A DNA stretch of 64,000 nucleotides from Corbicula japonica (GCA_038501625.1 JAZAYU010000204.1:684001-748000); one strand, 5' to 3'; shown: positions 52,401 to 55,689, counted from the stretch's first letter. Numbers and translations are program-made. The notes: generated by a model from the letters alone, not told the origin.

Positions 52401-54150
52401 TAAGATCAAGGCCGCCTGTGGTGTTTGAGTATATTTCGTGTCCGGTCCATAACTTTTCAACCCTTGAAAGGAATTTCATGAAACTTTAGTCAAGCGTTCT
52501 CCCCTTGAAGGCGACGTGCAGAACCCATGTTCAAACATGGCTGCCTCATTGTCAAGGTCACCAGTGGTGTTTTTTGAAAAGCCTTGAAGGAATTTCATGA
52601 AAGTTGCATGCTTTGTGTCTGGTCTATAACTTTTCAACCCCTAGAATGAATTACATGAAACTTTATTCAAATGTTCTCCCCATCAACACAACGTGCAGAA
52701 CCCATGTTCCAACATGGCCAGCTCAATGTCAAGGTCACCAGTGGTGTTTGAAGATTTGAAACATTCATTTTTAGTGTTCAGTTCATATCTTCTGAACCCC
52801 TGGAATGAATATCATGAAACTTAAGCGAAATGTTCAGTTCATGAACCTGATGTGCAGAACCCATGTTCCAACCTGGCTGGCTCAAGGTGAAGGCCGCCTG
52901 TGGTGTTTGAGCATATTTCATGTCCGGTCCATAACTTTTCAACCCTAAGAAGGACTTTCATGAAACTTTAAACCGAACAACTTGTTATCCATTTCAGTTT
53001 CGCTCGCTTTTTATTGTGTCTCCTGTTGTAACGCACACACATCCTATTTTCCTGCGCAGCCAATACTCTGAAACTTATCTGAACACGACATACCCTTGCA
53101 CTTGAATTGGCTTCCACCTGCCTGCCCGTTGCCCAGAGCTATTGTTTAATTTGCTCTTAACCATCCATAACCTTTCCCATATTCACATCTGCGGCGAGGG
53201 GATATTGTCTGTCAACAATTCACAAAACTGGCATTGTCAACTGCTAGAACAAAAATGAGCATTATTCATTCTGTTTGATACTTAAATACAATGTCTGTGA
53301 TCATGTAAGAAAACCAGCTGAATCTTACCAATTACTCGATGTGCACATGTCATTCCAGTCGTGTAGTTTGTGACTATACATTTTTAATTTAATGTTCGTT
53401 CTAGCTTTAACAGAAATACTCAGAATAAAATTTTATTGAGGCTTAACCTGTAGACAAAAACCAAATAACAATGAATTTAACATTTACAGTGAAAAACTAG
53501 TGAAAATTTACTTTGCCTGATCACATTTTAAATAATTCAAAATAAATAAAAATTTACACAATGTGACCAATTGGAAAATGGTTTCAGACAAAAGCTGCTT
53601 TCACACGCACTTACAACAAAGAAGTTCACATGACACCGTACTCCACTGGCAACTTGACAAAGAAGAAGCGAGGAGGAGGCGGGGCTGCTGCAGAAGAGGA
53701 TTATGATCTCCTTGGTGACGGAGAGGATGGAGGTGGAGTCGATGAGGAGGAGGAGCCCCAGGATGATGACCTGGAGATGGATACCATGATCAAGGTCTGT
53801 TTTATCCTTATGTACAGGTTTTATCACATGTTGTCCATTGTAGATCTAGATCGGCTGGCATGCATGTGTCTGTTGAACTGGATCAACAATGTTTAATTTT
53901 TGGTCAGAAATTATCAAATTAATCTAAAGCATAATATAAATAATGATAAAAATATATGGTATCTCAGTAACTTCTTTTTGATTTAAATTTTTATACAGGC
54001 TTGTTTTTCTTTCATGCTTACAAGTTTATTATAATATTTCAGAAAAAGACTAAAGCTAGTAGCAAGGCAGCCGAAACAAAATCTAAAGGAAAAGGTAAAG
54101 CGCCAGCCAAGGACAAAAAGGAAACAAAGACCAAAGGAAAGAAGAAATGA
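12862..54150 (+). CDS. RFC1: Replication factor C subunit 1 (large subunit, clamp loader ATPase), 22 coding exons
   Basis: RFC1 is the large subunit of the RFC complex, which opens and loads the PCNA ring at primer-template junctions in the nucleus. I joined 22 exons with GT-AG borders and consistent phases. They sum to 3762 nt including TGA, giving 1254 residues with the Met from an unseen exon 1 (human RFC1 has 1148). Order: conserved DIRKFF at residues 2-7 (PIP-like); long acidic and Lys-rich linker; a Phe-Phe-Gly block in exon 5; YRSYLNR...LGSKEIP leading into the BRCT domain (about 514-611, [16 protein letters not shown]); [10 protein letters not shown], Walker [10 protein letters not shown] in exon 13, Walker B LIMDEVDG in exon 14, sensor-1 region IITMCND in exon 15; the RFC1 C-terminal domain ([28 protein letters not shown]); and a Lys-rich tail. 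No frameshift or stop is seen, so the gene appears functional. Introns carry many transposons, including an antisense pogo element. Family knowledge is certain; the exon borders are read by eye. Confidence 0.95.
13516..14438. mobile_element. CAGGG-ended DNA element (hAT-like, non-autonomous)
   Basis: Ends match as inverted repeats: left CAGGGCTTTTCatc, right gacGAAAAGCCCTG. CTTTG lies directly outside both ends (13511-13515 and 14439-14443), the expected 5-bp target duplication. The interior has repeated 'ttgggaaa' phrases and no transposase frame. Located in RFC1 intron 2. Confidence 0.75.
14439..15785. other. RFC1: Rest of RFC1 intron 2, nothing recognised
   Basis: AT-rich intron sequence up to the exon 3 acceptor. 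About 15560-15720 has phrases such as 'aatcgccaaattttaccgcc' that look like the interior of a small transposon, but I could not find a matched pair of ends. Confidence 0.5.
15786..15915 (+). CDS. RFC1: RFC1 exon 3
   Basis: Acceptor ttgttgcag, donor g|gtaatt. Encodes [11 protein letters not shown] followed by an Asp run made by GAT repeats, a basic block and QKLLDS. 130 nt, entering at phase 0 and leaving at phase 1. Confidence 0.9.
16086..18542. repeat. Repeat element with internal ~185-bp tandem array, split by a transposon
   Basis: Begins 'tacccccgcttcgaagaag' and ends 'gcgggggta', which are short inverted ends. The interior consists of about six units carrying 'cagttttctaagcaactat', 'cagcagcctgatatt' and 'ctacttcctgtt' (the last near 16263, 16451, 16640, 16811, 18249 and 18416). 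Four units lie before and two after the insertion at 16829-18095. In RFC1 intron 3. Open frames here are repeat sequence, not genes. Confidence 0.8.
16829..18095. mobile_element. TA-flanked DNA transposon, 1267 bp, nested in the tandem array
   Basis: Left end CACTGCAGACTCTTTATAACG and right end, read on the other strand, CACTGTGGACTCTTTATAACG match, and both abut TA (16827-16828, 18096-18097). Removing it restores the array unit ('ccgaatacttagattt', as at 18429). The ends are backed by GACCGCGTTA motifs. No transposase frame is present, so it is non-autonomous. The TA duplication suggests the Tc1/mariner superfamily. Confidence 0.85.
18680..18847. repeat. GATCAG palindromic repeat family, partial copy
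   Basis: Has the core 'tctgatcag', 'ggttatttctgacc', 'cctgatcagatgg' and terminal 'atggaggaaaggg' of the full copy at 60505-60742. Confidence 0.8.
19010..19084 (+). CDS. RFC1: RFC1 exon 4
   Basis: Acceptor ttcttgtag, donor gcag|gtacgg. With the split Asp codon it gives DSDEDPVP and a basic stretch ending VVHIGGA. The Asp-Ser-Asp-x-Glu pattern matches the acidic block of vertebrate RFC1. 75 nt, phase 1 at both ends. Confidence 0.88.
19691..21269. mobile_element. CAGGG-ended DNA element (hAT-like), 1579 bp, abutting exon 5
   Basis: Left end CAGGGGTTTTTTTAAGG and right end TTAAGGAAAAAAAACCCTG are inverted copies. CCAGT flanks both sides (19686-19690 and 21270-21274), a 5-bp target duplication. 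The right end lies only 21 bp before RFC1 exon 5. No transposase frame of useful length was seen; the interior contains 'ggggaaa' phrases like the other members. Confidence 0.8.
21291..21499 (+). CDS. RFC1: RFC1 exon 5
   Basis: Acceptor catatttcag, donor aag|gttgtt. Encodes [13 protein letters not shown] and later [13 protein letters not shown], corresponding to the conserved Tyr/Phe-Phe-Gly block before the acidic helix region of vertebrate RFC1. 209 nt, entering at phase 1 and leaving at phase 0. Confidence 0.92.
21881..22053. repeat. GATCAG palindromic repeat family, partial copy
   Basis: Starts 'taaccctttcctccata' and runs through 'gtctgatcaggatctgcac' and 'ggtcagaaataacc', then breaks off at 'gagatggcac'. 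Located in RFC1 intron 5. Confidence 0.8.
22054..23082. other. RFC1: RFC1 intron 5 interior, nothing firmly recognised
   Basis: About 22060-22180 has 'ggggaaa'/'ttgggaaatttt' wording like the interior of the CAGGG-ended elements, probably a truncated member; no ends found. The rest is unrecognised. Confidence 0.4.
23083..23137. repeat. GATCAG palindromic repeat, terminal fragment
   Basis: Short piece 'gatgtgccagctgatctgg' to 'tggtcgcacatgcgt', identical in wording to the right end of the full family member. It ends about 24 bp before RFC1 exon 6. Confidence 0.75.
23162..23309 (+). CDS. RFC1: RFC1 exon 6
   Basis: Acceptor gttcctccag, donor aaaag|gtaagg. Encodes the acidic segment [19 protein letters not shown] and [10 protein letters not shown], aligning in character with the DEDEEFARTL region of vertebrate RFC1. 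148 nt, leaving at phase 1. Confidence 0.9.
23786..24563. mobile_element. CAGGG-ended DNA element (hAT-like), 778 bp
   Basis: Left end CAGGGGTTTTTC, right end gctgAAAAAACCCTG. TAAAC lies outside both ends (23781-23785 and 24564-24568), a perfect 5-bp target duplication. Interior has 'ttttgggaaa' phrases and no transposase. In RFC1 intron 6. Confidence 0.85.
24757..24801 (+). CDS. RFC1: RFC1 exon 7, probable 45-nt small exon
   Basis: Flanked by acceptor aagttatag and donor acag|gtgaat. Phase 1 on both sides, so it adds 15 residues ([15 protein letters not shown]) without changing the frame; exon 6 can also join exon 8 directly. It may therefore be a cassette exon. No counterpart in human RFC1 that I recall. 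Confidence 0.6.
24977..25083 (+). CDS. RFC1: RFC1 exon 8
   Basis: Acceptor actgttgtag, donor aaacaa|gtattt. Encodes [15 protein letters not shown] and [11 protein letters not shown], a Ser/Lys/Pro-rich linker with a possible Thr-Pro phosphosite. 107 nt, phase 1 to phase 0. Linker is unconserved, so the call rests on splice sites and frame. Confidence 0.75.
25791..25847. repeat. Triple 20-bp repeat with three TGACGTCA palindromes
   Basis: Unit tgaaagttatgacgtcaaaa occurs three times in a row. TGACGTCA, the CREB/ATF consensus, falls at 25800, 25820 and 25840, spaced exactly 20 bp. It lies in RFC1 intron 8. Regulatory use is not shown. Confidence 0.85.
26182..26309. repeat. Palindromic CCAAT repeat family, copy 3
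   Basis: Both arms present with several mismatches; inner arms 'gcatctgattgg' and 'ccaatcagatgc' are intact. In RFC1 intron 8. Confidence 0.85.
26705..26899 (+). CDS. RFC1: RFC1 exon 9
   Basis: Acceptor cattttcag, donor gtgag|gtagtt. 65 codons of Pro/Lys/Ser-rich linker with several SPTKP, SPPK and SPAK-type repeats, matching the Lys-Ser-Ser-Pro-Ala-Lys-Lys style of vertebrate RFC1 ahead of the YRSYLNR motif. Phase 0 at both ends. Confidence 0.88.
26989..27195. mobile_element. TA-flanked MITE with CCGTATAATGGGTT ends, 207 bp
   Basis: Left end CCGTATAATGGGTT and right end AACCCATTATACGG are perfect inverted copies between TA dinucleotides (26987-26988, 27196-27197). The interior is rich in 'ttttcgcg'/'cgcgaaaa'. 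Too short to code. In RFC1 intron 9. Confidence 0.85.
27201..27417. mobile_element. MITE with ACTACTCAAAATTTGATAAGGG ends, 217 bp
   Basis: Left end ACTACTCAAAATTTGATAAG and the inverted right end differ at one or two positions. It begins only a few bases after the preceding MITE. A second copy lies at 56512-56705. No clear target duplication. Confidence 0.8.
27653..27736 (+). CDS. RFC1: RFC1 exon 10
   Basis: Acceptor gttgttgtag, donor gag|gtacgg. Encodes [21 protein letters not shown], a strongly conserved motif just before the BRCT domain. 28 codons, phase 0. Confidence 0.95.
27777..28617. mobile_element. DNA element with CAGGGGTCAAAGTT ends, 841 bp
   Basis: Left CAGGGGTCAAAGTT and right AACTTTGACCCCTG are perfect inverted copies, flanked by TATATA on each side (possible target duplication, but low complexity). 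Shares interior phrases ('ttttccggcttatgcc', 'gtttttccaaatcg', a G run, 'ggagcttc') with the longer element at 43750-45465. Starts 40 bp after RFC1 exon 10. Confidence 0.8.
28084..28326 (+). pseudogene. Short open frame inside the 27777-28617 element, possible captured zinc-finger-like exon
   Basis: About 80 codons beginning [13 protein letters not shown] and including [18 protein letters not shown] and [12 protein letters not shown]. The Cys-x-x-x spacing plus Ile-Lys-Tyr-Ala looks like the start of a BED-like zinc finger with at least one ligand altered. It lacks a partner domain. Could be chance; I do not assign function. Confidence 0.3.
28861..28982. repeat. GATCAG palindromic repeat family, partial copy
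   Basis: Contains 'gatccagatcagccagcag', 'tgatctagatttacactgg' and 'tcgcacatg'. In RFC1 intron 10. Confidence 0.7.
29374..29553 (+). CDS. RFC1: RFC1 exon 11, BRCT domain first part
   Basis: Acceptor acattacacag, donor aag|gtatgt. 60 codons: [19 protein letters not shown], then [19 protein letters not shown] and GRDAGQSK. Nearly identical to vertebrate RFC1. This BRCT binds the 5'-phosphate end of double-stranded DNA in RFC1 (family knowledge). Phase 0. Confidence 0.98.
29759..30496. mobile_element. TA-flanked DNA element with CTGTGGTATCA ends, 738 bp
   Basis: Left CTGTGGTATCATTT and right AAATGATACCACAG are inverted copies between TA dinucleotides (29757-29758, 30497-30498). Sub-terminal 'ttcgcgca'/'tgcgcgaa'-type motifs. 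No transposase seen. In RFC1 intron 11. Confidence 0.85.
30595..30700 (+). repeat. Dispersed repeat, second copy at 57190-57290
   Basis: The run 'gttaagctttcctgt..ggcct' through 'gtaacttgtac' recurs with changes at 57190-57290. Class unknown. Confidence 0.6.
30707..31037. mobile_element. TA-flanked MITE with CCGTATATTC ends, 331 bp
   Basis: Left CCGTATATTCTCTATTAAACG and right, reversed, CCGTATATTCCCTATTAAACG match between TA dinucleotides (30705-30706, 31038-31039). The outermost CCGTATA is shared with the MITE at 26989, so both could be moved by the same transposase (inference). Confidence 0.85.
31040..32448. other. RFC1: Rest of RFC1 intron 11, nothing recognised
   Basis: AT-rich intron. 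A 'gagggtttttcaatg' phrase at about 31836 followed by 'ttgggaaattc' suggests a broken CAGGG-type element, but ends and target duplication are not found. Confidence 0.4.
32449..32562 (+). CDS. RFC1: RFC1 exon 12, BRCT domain second part
   Basis: Acceptor aactttcag, donor aaaaag|gttcgt. 38 codons: [21 protein letters not shown], closing the BRCT fold, matching the EDGLLNLIRTMPGKKSKYE of vertebrate RFC1. Phase 0. Confidence 0.95.
32716..34873. mobile_element. DNA element with CAGGCTGTCAAG ends, 2158 bp
   Basis: Left CAGGCTGTCAAGCGGTC and right GATCACTTGACAGCCTG are inverted copies with two mismatches. CAAGTT lies outside both ends (32710-32715 and 34874-34879), a 6-bp target duplication. Both ends continue into repeated 'cctactttttcc' runs. 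No transposase recognised. hAT-like is a guess from the CAGGC/GCCTG ends. First of three elements filling RFC1 intron 12. Confidence 0.78.
34170..34400. repeat. Mollusc-type 'gagttgcac...gtggcatcaactcc' repeat fragment
   Basis: Contains 'gagttgcact', 'tgtggcatcaactcctca' and 'caggatgtgaagatgattgt', the same wording as the array at 39993-40560. Nested inside the element at 32716-34873. Confidence 0.65.
34921..35862. mobile_element. TA-flanked DNA element with CCTGTGAACC ends, 942 bp
   Basis: Left CCTGTGAACC and right GGTTCACAGG between TA dinucleotides (34919-34920, 35863-35864). Inside both ends are 'ggcgggaga' and 'tctcccgcc' inverted motifs, repeated several times. Non-coding. Middle element in RFC1 intron 12. 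Confidence 0.85.
36093..39353 (-). mobile_element. Pogo-like (Tc1/mariner) transposon, 3261 bp, apparently intact
   Basis: Terminal repeats GAGCGGGTTCGGGTATT(A/T)GTG on both ends, flanked by TA (36091-36092 and 39354-39355), the target preference of this superfamily. It carries an uninterrupted transposase on the minus strand. Inside each end the motif 'tcgggtattagtg' recurs (36101, 36318 and 38981), along with 'gttcactaatag' and 'ttagtgaac' variants, probably transposase binding sites. Matching ends and an open frame indicate recent insertion. It is antisense to RFC1 and ends 97 bp before exon 13. Confidence 0.92.
36565..38610 (-). CDS. Pogo-like DDE transposase with C-terminal PHD-like finger
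   Basis: Single open frame of 681 residues. Residues 18-58 form a pipsqueak-type helix-turn-helix ([13 protein letters not shown]...LRKAALAF...SLSNKV); 75-140 resemble a CENP-B/Tc5-type second DNA-binding domain. The catalytic triad is visible: D187 in FNADESGF, D296 in [11 protein letters not shown]332 in QPCDLKLF, 35 residues between the last two (DD35D). About 535-610 is a Lys/Glu-rich coiled-coil-like stretch, and 628-681 has Cys-x2-Cys, Cys-x2-Cys, Trp-Leu-His-x2-Cys and a final Cys-x2-Cys, a PHD-type zinc site. The first in-frame Met is at 38610, but the Met at 38586 (MSQQLKV) follows a TTACAG acceptor-like site, so a 5' UTR intron and the later start are likely. All catalytic residues are kept; it could be active, or the source of a domesticated gene. 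Subfamily (jerky/tigger-like) not settled. Confidence 0.93.
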   Translation of the reverse strand: MYSSLQVTMSQQLKVRKRYSDETLQHAIDMVKSGAMSLRKAALAFQIPKSSLSNKVNDKTPVGCKPGPSSVLSVEEEKYIAKWAIHMARIGFGRNRSELLDTVKQILDEEGRTIKFKDNRPGKDWFYGFLRRHPEISERAPQQLAKERAVITPAKVENWFRDFSNFMAEEVKDPSIWVDPSRWFNADESGFPLCPKSGKVLAPRGVPNVYNFTSSDKTQVTVLACMNAAGYYPKPLIVYPGKRFATNPLEGFPEAVMGRTENGWMDSELFVTWLRDVFLPAIDERAIRRPVVLFVDGHSTHSTLAASKFCREQNIVLYCLLEHASHLMQPCDLKLFSSLKESWKSAVRAFQIANIGEYVTKAKFASVFKTAWNKSTTIEIATKGFRDSGLFPLDSRKVLATSKMDPSQVFSMKPTSPSPHVSTATVPSEEHDVSSACINPIEALPEEEPETDENRNIVNSNKHQNQPAADSIVDPTAGTSGTNQDGKVSESFKSILKIPSTQQKAKSTSERIALPKAISGQKFHDLLMAKQQKKEEEMRAKEQRKREREERKQKKEEEKQKKKQEREEKKEQRMKKMKENEFKKNLKMAKKAQKRKHSSSDSDSDSSEEVTYNDDALEDVDVNITDTKCYACGVEFDGEYENWVSCHNCPRWLHRACVSTIDLVSMSESELADLQFECDYC
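39450..39893 (+). CDS. RFC1: RFC1 exon 13, AAA+ Walker A
   Basis: Acceptor tttatcag, donor cag|gtaaga. 148 codons: a Ser/Gln/Thr-rich linker with several Ser-Gln pairs (possible ATM/ATR-type sites, inference), then [19 protein letters not shown], and the P-loop [10 protein letters not shown]. Phase 0. Confidence 0.97.
39993..40560. repeat. Repeat with ~150-bp tandem units ('tgtggcatcaactcc')
   Basis: Starts 'tatgcccccacagagtgggagg', then four or so units containing 'tgtggcatca', 'tttctttcaaacttgcac', 'gatgtgtagatgat' and 'ttatggccctttg'. In RFC1 intron 13. Confidence 0.75.
41138..41344 (+). CDS. RFC1: RFC1 exon 14, AAA+ Walker B
   Basis: Acceptor atttccag, donor cag|gtacgg. 69 codons: [17 protein letters not shown], then [19 protein letters not shown]. 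The DEVD is the Walker B box; NEDRGG follows as in all RFC1. Phase 0. Confidence 0.98.
41438..41553. repeat. Palindromic CCAAT repeat family, copy 4
   Basis: Inner arms 'atctgattggctgaaatggc' and the complement are intact; the outer left arm is shortened. Adjacent to the repeat at 41560. Confidence 0.88.
41560..41714 (-). repeat. Dispersed repeat, inverted copy of 12458-12612
   Basis: Reverse-oriented partner of the 12458 repeat, again next to a palindromic CCAAT copy. Confidence 0.8.
41737..42092. mobile_element. CAGGG-ended DNA element (hAT-like), 356 bp
   Basis: Left CAGGGCACTagacag and right gcaAGTGCCCTG. CATAA lies outside both ends (41732-41736, 42093-42097), a perfect 5-bp duplication. 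Interior has 'ggggaa' phrases. In RFC1 intron 14. Confidence 0.88.
42450..42587 (+). CDS. RFC1: RFC1 exon 15, AAA+ sensor 1
   Basis: Acceptor taatttcag, donor aaag|gtatgt. 46 codons: [21 protein letters not shown] and [19 protein letters not shown]. The Cys-Asn-Asp holds the sensor-1 Asn. Phase 0. Confidence 0.97.
42747..42950. repeat. ~35-bp minisatellite, about 6 units
   Basis: Unit 'catgacagggtggtataact' plus 'cggggtgcatgaggga'. The first two units are shorter. In RFC1 intron 15. Open frames read across it are repeat artefacts. Confidence 0.92.
43482..43726. repeat. GATCAG palindromic repeat family, full-length copy
   Basis: From 'ttaaccctttcctcc' to 'cgaaaagggttaa', with the central 'ctgatcag' elements on both arms and 'ggtcagaaatagcc' near the middle. 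About 245 bp. A partial copy precedes it at about 43331-43460. Confidence 0.88.
43750..45465. mobile_element. DNA element with CATGGGTGAAAGTT ends, 1716 bp
   Basis: Left CATGGGTGAAAGTT and right AACTTTCACCCATG are perfect inverted copies. Interior shares 'ttttccggattatgcc', 'gtttttccaaatcg', a G run and 'caggagcttc' with the shorter element at 27777-28617, so these are one family. Contains a long palindrome at 44440-44576. No transposase; target duplication unclear. Ends 43 bp before RFC1 exon 16. Confidence 0.8.
44440..44576. repeat. Long near-perfect palindrome (arms about 62 bp)
   Basis: Left arm 'cccattgggggaaacagtac' through 'taatgtcaaccgaggc', a very short centre, then the near-perfect complement back to 'caatgggatgtgat'. 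The transcript would form a long hairpin. Lies inside the element at 43750-45465. Confidence 0.9.
45509..45604 (+). CDS. RFC1: RFC1 exon 16
   Basis: Acceptor catgtacag, donor acag|gtgtgt. 32 codons: [21 protein letters not shown] and NQDMRQ, the AAA+ lid region. The Arg in DMRQ is the likely sensor-2 position (inference). Phase 0. Confidence 0.95.
46151..46325. repeat. GATCAG palindromic repeat family copy
   Basis: Shows 'gatccagatcagcc', 'ccatctgatcaggatctgca' and 'cctgatcagaggctgatctg'. In RFC1 intron 16. Confidence 0.75.
46419..46548. repeat. Palindromic CCAAT repeat family, copy 5
   Basis: Full-length, both arms well matched. Its right end is 23 bp before RFC1 exon 17, so it sits where the branch point of that intron would be expected. 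Confidence 0.92.
46572..46670 (+). CDS. RFC1: RFC1 exon 17
   Basis: Acceptor tatgttttcag, donor ctg|gtaaga. 33 codons: [21 protein letters not shown] and AKKDMKL, matching the LHNLSMW...LTYDQAK of vertebrate RFC1. Phase 0. Confidence 0.95.
47238..47392 (+). CDS. RFC1: RFC1 exon 18, RFC1 C-terminal domain
   Basis: Acceptor gtattttag, donor ag|gtacaa. Encodes [15 protein letters not shown] and [20 protein letters not shown], the most conserved part of the RFC1 C-terminal domain. 155 nt, leaving at phase 2. Confidence 0.98.
47627..47781. repeat. GATCAG palindromic repeat family, degenerate copy
   Basis: Starts 'ttaaccctttttgcgg' and keeps 'agaaataact', 'gtgtagatccc' and 'ctgttcgtgcat'. Weak but in the right order. 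Confidence 0.55.
47829..47960. repeat. Palindromic CCAAT repeat family, copy 6
   Basis: Full-length with ggttataaag at the left and ctttataacc at the right. In RFC1 intron 18. Confidence 0.92.
48135..48460. mobile_element. CAGGG-ended DNA element (hAT-like), 326 bp
   Basis: Left CAGGGCTTTTCatcc and right gaAGAGCCCTG. CAGTG lies outside both ends (48130-48134, 48461-48465), a perfect 5-bp duplication. The left end matches that of the element at 13516. The insertion lies between two parts of a GATCAG repeat copy. Confidence 0.88.
48461..48655. repeat. GATCAG palindromic repeat family, degenerate copy
   Basis: Keeps 'catctgatcaggatctc', 'ggttatttctgaccaagatg' and 'gtagatcaagatctgatgg'. Follows directly on the CAGGG element, which probably inserted into it: the preceding bases 'catgggcaaacagtg' look like its left part. 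Confidence 0.7.
48818..48935 (+). CDS. RFC1: RFC1 exon 19
   Basis: Acceptor gtattttag, donor ggag|gtaagc. Encodes [21 protein letters not shown] and SWGLLPLE, aligning with LLSRAADSICDGDLVD...NWSLLPAQ in vertebrates. 118 nt, phase 2 to phase 0. Confidence 0.95.
49104..50118 (+). mobile_element. Degraded mariner transposon, 1015 bp
   Basis: Ends TGAGGGTTGTCCCAATAAAT and (inverted) CGAGGGTTGTCCCAATAAAT between TA dinucleotides (49102-49103, 50119-50120). The interior holds a transposase remnant on the + strand; the readable piece at 49685-49753 is [16 protein letters not shown], the mariner signature with the third catalytic Asp, followed by a stop at 49754. Most of the N-terminal half is deleted or decayed. 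Clearly dead. In RFC1 intron 19. Confidence 0.88.
49685..49753 (+). pseudogene. Mariner transposase remnant (third catalytic Asp motif)
   Basis: Short in-frame segment with the SPDLAP...D pattern found before and at the last Asp of mariner transposases; the following codon is TGA. The frame is not open to either side. Confidence 0.8.
50231..50376 (+). CDS. RFC1: RFC1 exon 20
   Basis: Acceptor catatttcag, donor gaa|gtatgt. Encodes [18 protein letters not shown] and [17 protein letters not shown], matching vertebrate YASVLPGELMRGY...FPSWLGKHSSTGK. 146 nt, leaving at phase 2. Confidence 0.97.
50791..50899. repeat. Palindromic CCAAT repeat family, copy 7 (centre deleted)
   Basis: Outer arms 'ctcaagcatctgattggctg' and 'gagatgcttgagattt' remain but the right inner CCAAT arm is lost. 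In RFC1 intron 20. Confidence 0.8.
51057..51270 (+). CDS. RFC1: RFC1 exon 21
   Basis: Acceptor gattccag, donor aaag|gtttgt. Encodes [38 protein letters not shown] and DPLSQINPK, as in the MDYLSLLRDALVQPL...VQDVVALMDTYYLMKEDF region of vertebrate RFC1. 214 nt, phase 2 to phase 0. Confidence 0.97.
51620..51857. repeat. GATCAG palindromic repeat family, near full copy
   Basis: From 'cctttatgagg' through 'gatccagatcagccagcac', 'ccttctgatcaggatctaca' and the complementary arm to 'gaggtgaagg'. In RFC1 intron 21. Confidence 0.82.
52060..52990. repeat. Tandem ~160-bp repeat block ('cccccgccgcaaagcgg')
   Basis: Starts 'tatcccccgccgcaaagcgg', then about five diverged units with 'cataacttttcaacccc', 'aatttcatgaaactttagtc', 'gacgtgcagaacccatgttc' and 'gtcaaggtcaccagtgg'. 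Two unit subtypes alternate. In RFC1 intron 21. Confidence 0.8.
53588..53794 (+). CDS. RFC1: RFC1 exon 22
   Basis: Acceptor atggtttcag, donor caag|gtctgt. 69 codons: [19 protein letters not shown], then a basic and Gly/Ala-rich patch, a strongly acidic stretch and LEMDTMIK, as in the AFTRAYNKEAHLTPYS...IETDAMIKKK of vertebrate RFC1. Phase 0. Confidence 0.96.
53836..53930. repeat. GATCAG palindromic repeat family, decayed fragment
   Basis: Retains 'gtagatctagatcggctggc' and 'ggtcagaaatta', then diverges. In the last RFC1 intron. Confidence 0.55.
54043..54150 (+). CDS. RFC1: RFC1 exon 23, terminal coding exon
   Basis: Acceptor ataatatttcag; 35 codons of Lys/Ala/Thr-rich tail ([19 protein letters not shown] ... 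KGKKK) ending TGA at 54148-54150. Functions as a nuclear-localisation and DNA-affinity tail by analogy with the Lys-rich C-terminus of vertebrate RFC1. Confidence 0.95.
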   Translation, partial: KKTKASSKAAETKSKGKGKAPAKDKKETKTKGKKK

Positions 54151-54586
54151 CAGTGTTAAATATCAGACAGTGTGGTGAAATATAGTGTAAACATTGGAAT
54201 GGGAATATCTCAAAGGCAAGGGAAAAGTTTTGAAGAATTGGGTTCCCTGAAGTACCTGTGAAATTCTCCTGGTGTAAAGTTTACAAGGGATGTTGGGAGT
54301 CGGGATTTAGCTTGATGTCAGTGAAGACAAAACTTCGCATTTTTCATTCAGTAAAAGTGCACTATGAGAAAATTAGACCCCTTTTGGAAACCTGTTTTGG
54401 CAGGTCAAGTATGAATTCAGGTTATAAGTGTATCAGCTTGTAGACTCTGGTTAACTGTTGCTGTGTGAAAGCCATGCGTCCTACGAGATTGTGTTGCTGA
54501 ATCATGTAGCCATCTGAATATCTGTAAAAGAAGTCAAAACAGTTTGAAACAATGGCTAAAACATTAGGTTGTACAATGTTGTTTAT

Positions 54587-54748
54587 TCCTTTCCTTTATA
54601 ATATATACATGTGCGACCAGTGTAGATGCTGATCATCTCCAAAAAAAGCAAACAGTTTAGATCCTGATCAGAATCCAAGAATCCACCATTGGCTGATCAG
54701 GATCTTAACTGTTCTACCACAGAATATAAGCTCTAGTGAAGGGTTATA
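54587..54748. repeat. GATCAG palindromic repeat family copy
   Basis: Has 'cctttcctttata', 'gtgcgaccagtgtagatgctg', 'gatcctgatcagaatcc' and 'ggctgatcaggatctt'. Shortened in the middle. Confidence 0.75.
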
Positions 54749-54791
54749 CCTCTCAGATCTCTCGATCCTGAAACATGTGAAAAAAGGGAAG

Positions 54792-54958
54792 TTAACCCTT
54801 TCCTCTATATACGTCTTTTTATGCATGTGAGACTAGTGTAGATCCAGATCAAATGGCACATCCGTGCTGTCTGATCAAGATCTGCACTGGTTGCATTTTT
54901 GTTAGAAATAACCTAACAAATAAAAAAGCCAACAGTTTTGATCCTGAAGGAAAGAGTT
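54792..54958. repeat. GATCAG palindromic repeat family copy
   Basis: From 'gttaaccctttcctctata' through 'gtagatccagatcaaatgg', 'ctgatcaagatctgcactgg' and 'gttagaaataacctaac' to 'gaaagagttaa'. Right arm shortened. Confidence 0.8.
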
Positions 54959-55236
54959 AAATGATAGTGACACAAGATTTAGCAATGTTTCTCTACACTT
55001 ACTCAACTGCACAGAAAATTAAATGTGCTGTTTGTATTGAATTTGTACATAAGATCTTGTTGCCATACCTACAATGTGCTTGCAAACAGTTTACATATAG
55101 AAGTGTGTCATATTCTTACAGAATTTGTTTGGTGTTCTGTTGTTGTGTAAGTAAAGTGCTTATCTCTATTATACTTGACATGTACTTGACTTAATACAAA
55201 TTGATGGTGGATATAAAATGTTTTTGTTTTATTTCC

Positions 55237-55609
55237 TGATACACCAGTGGTATGTATCCTGATACACCAGTGGTATGTATCCTGATACACCAGTGGTATG
55301 TATCCTGATACTACCACTAGTGGTATGTATCCTGATACACCAGTGGTATGTATCCTTATACACCAGTGGTATGTATCCTGATACACCAGTGGTATGTATC
55401 CTGATACACCAGTGGTATGTATCCTGATACACCAGTGGTATGTATCCTGATACACCAGTGGTATGTATCCTGATACACCAGTGGTATGTATCCTGATACA
55501 CCAGTGGTATGTATCCTGATAAACCAGTGGTATGTATCCTGATACACCAGTGGTATGTATCCTGATACACCAGTGGTATGTATCCTGATACACCAGTGGT
55601 ATGTATCCT
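55237..55609. repeat. 23-bp minisatellite, about 16 units
   Basis: Unit 'tgatacaccagtggtatgta' plus 'tcc' repeated with almost no change; one unit near 55307 is 27 bp with 'ctaccactagtgg'. The low divergence suggests recent expansion. Open frames in all minus-strand frames here are artefacts of a 23-bp repeat without stops. Confidence 0.97.
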
Positions 55610-55689
55610 TCACAAGTGCAAGGTTTACATGGATAAAGACTGTCCAGTACAGGTAGACACTGTTCATGTTTTATAAAACTGTACCCATT

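Larger units (their letters stand above)
54151..55236 (+). other. RFC1: RFC1 3' UTR / flank
   Basis: No exon recognised. An AATAAA lies near 54918 but within a dispersed repeat; I cannot fix the polyadenylation site. Two GATCAG repeat copies lie here (54587-54748 and 54792-54958). Confidence 0.4.
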
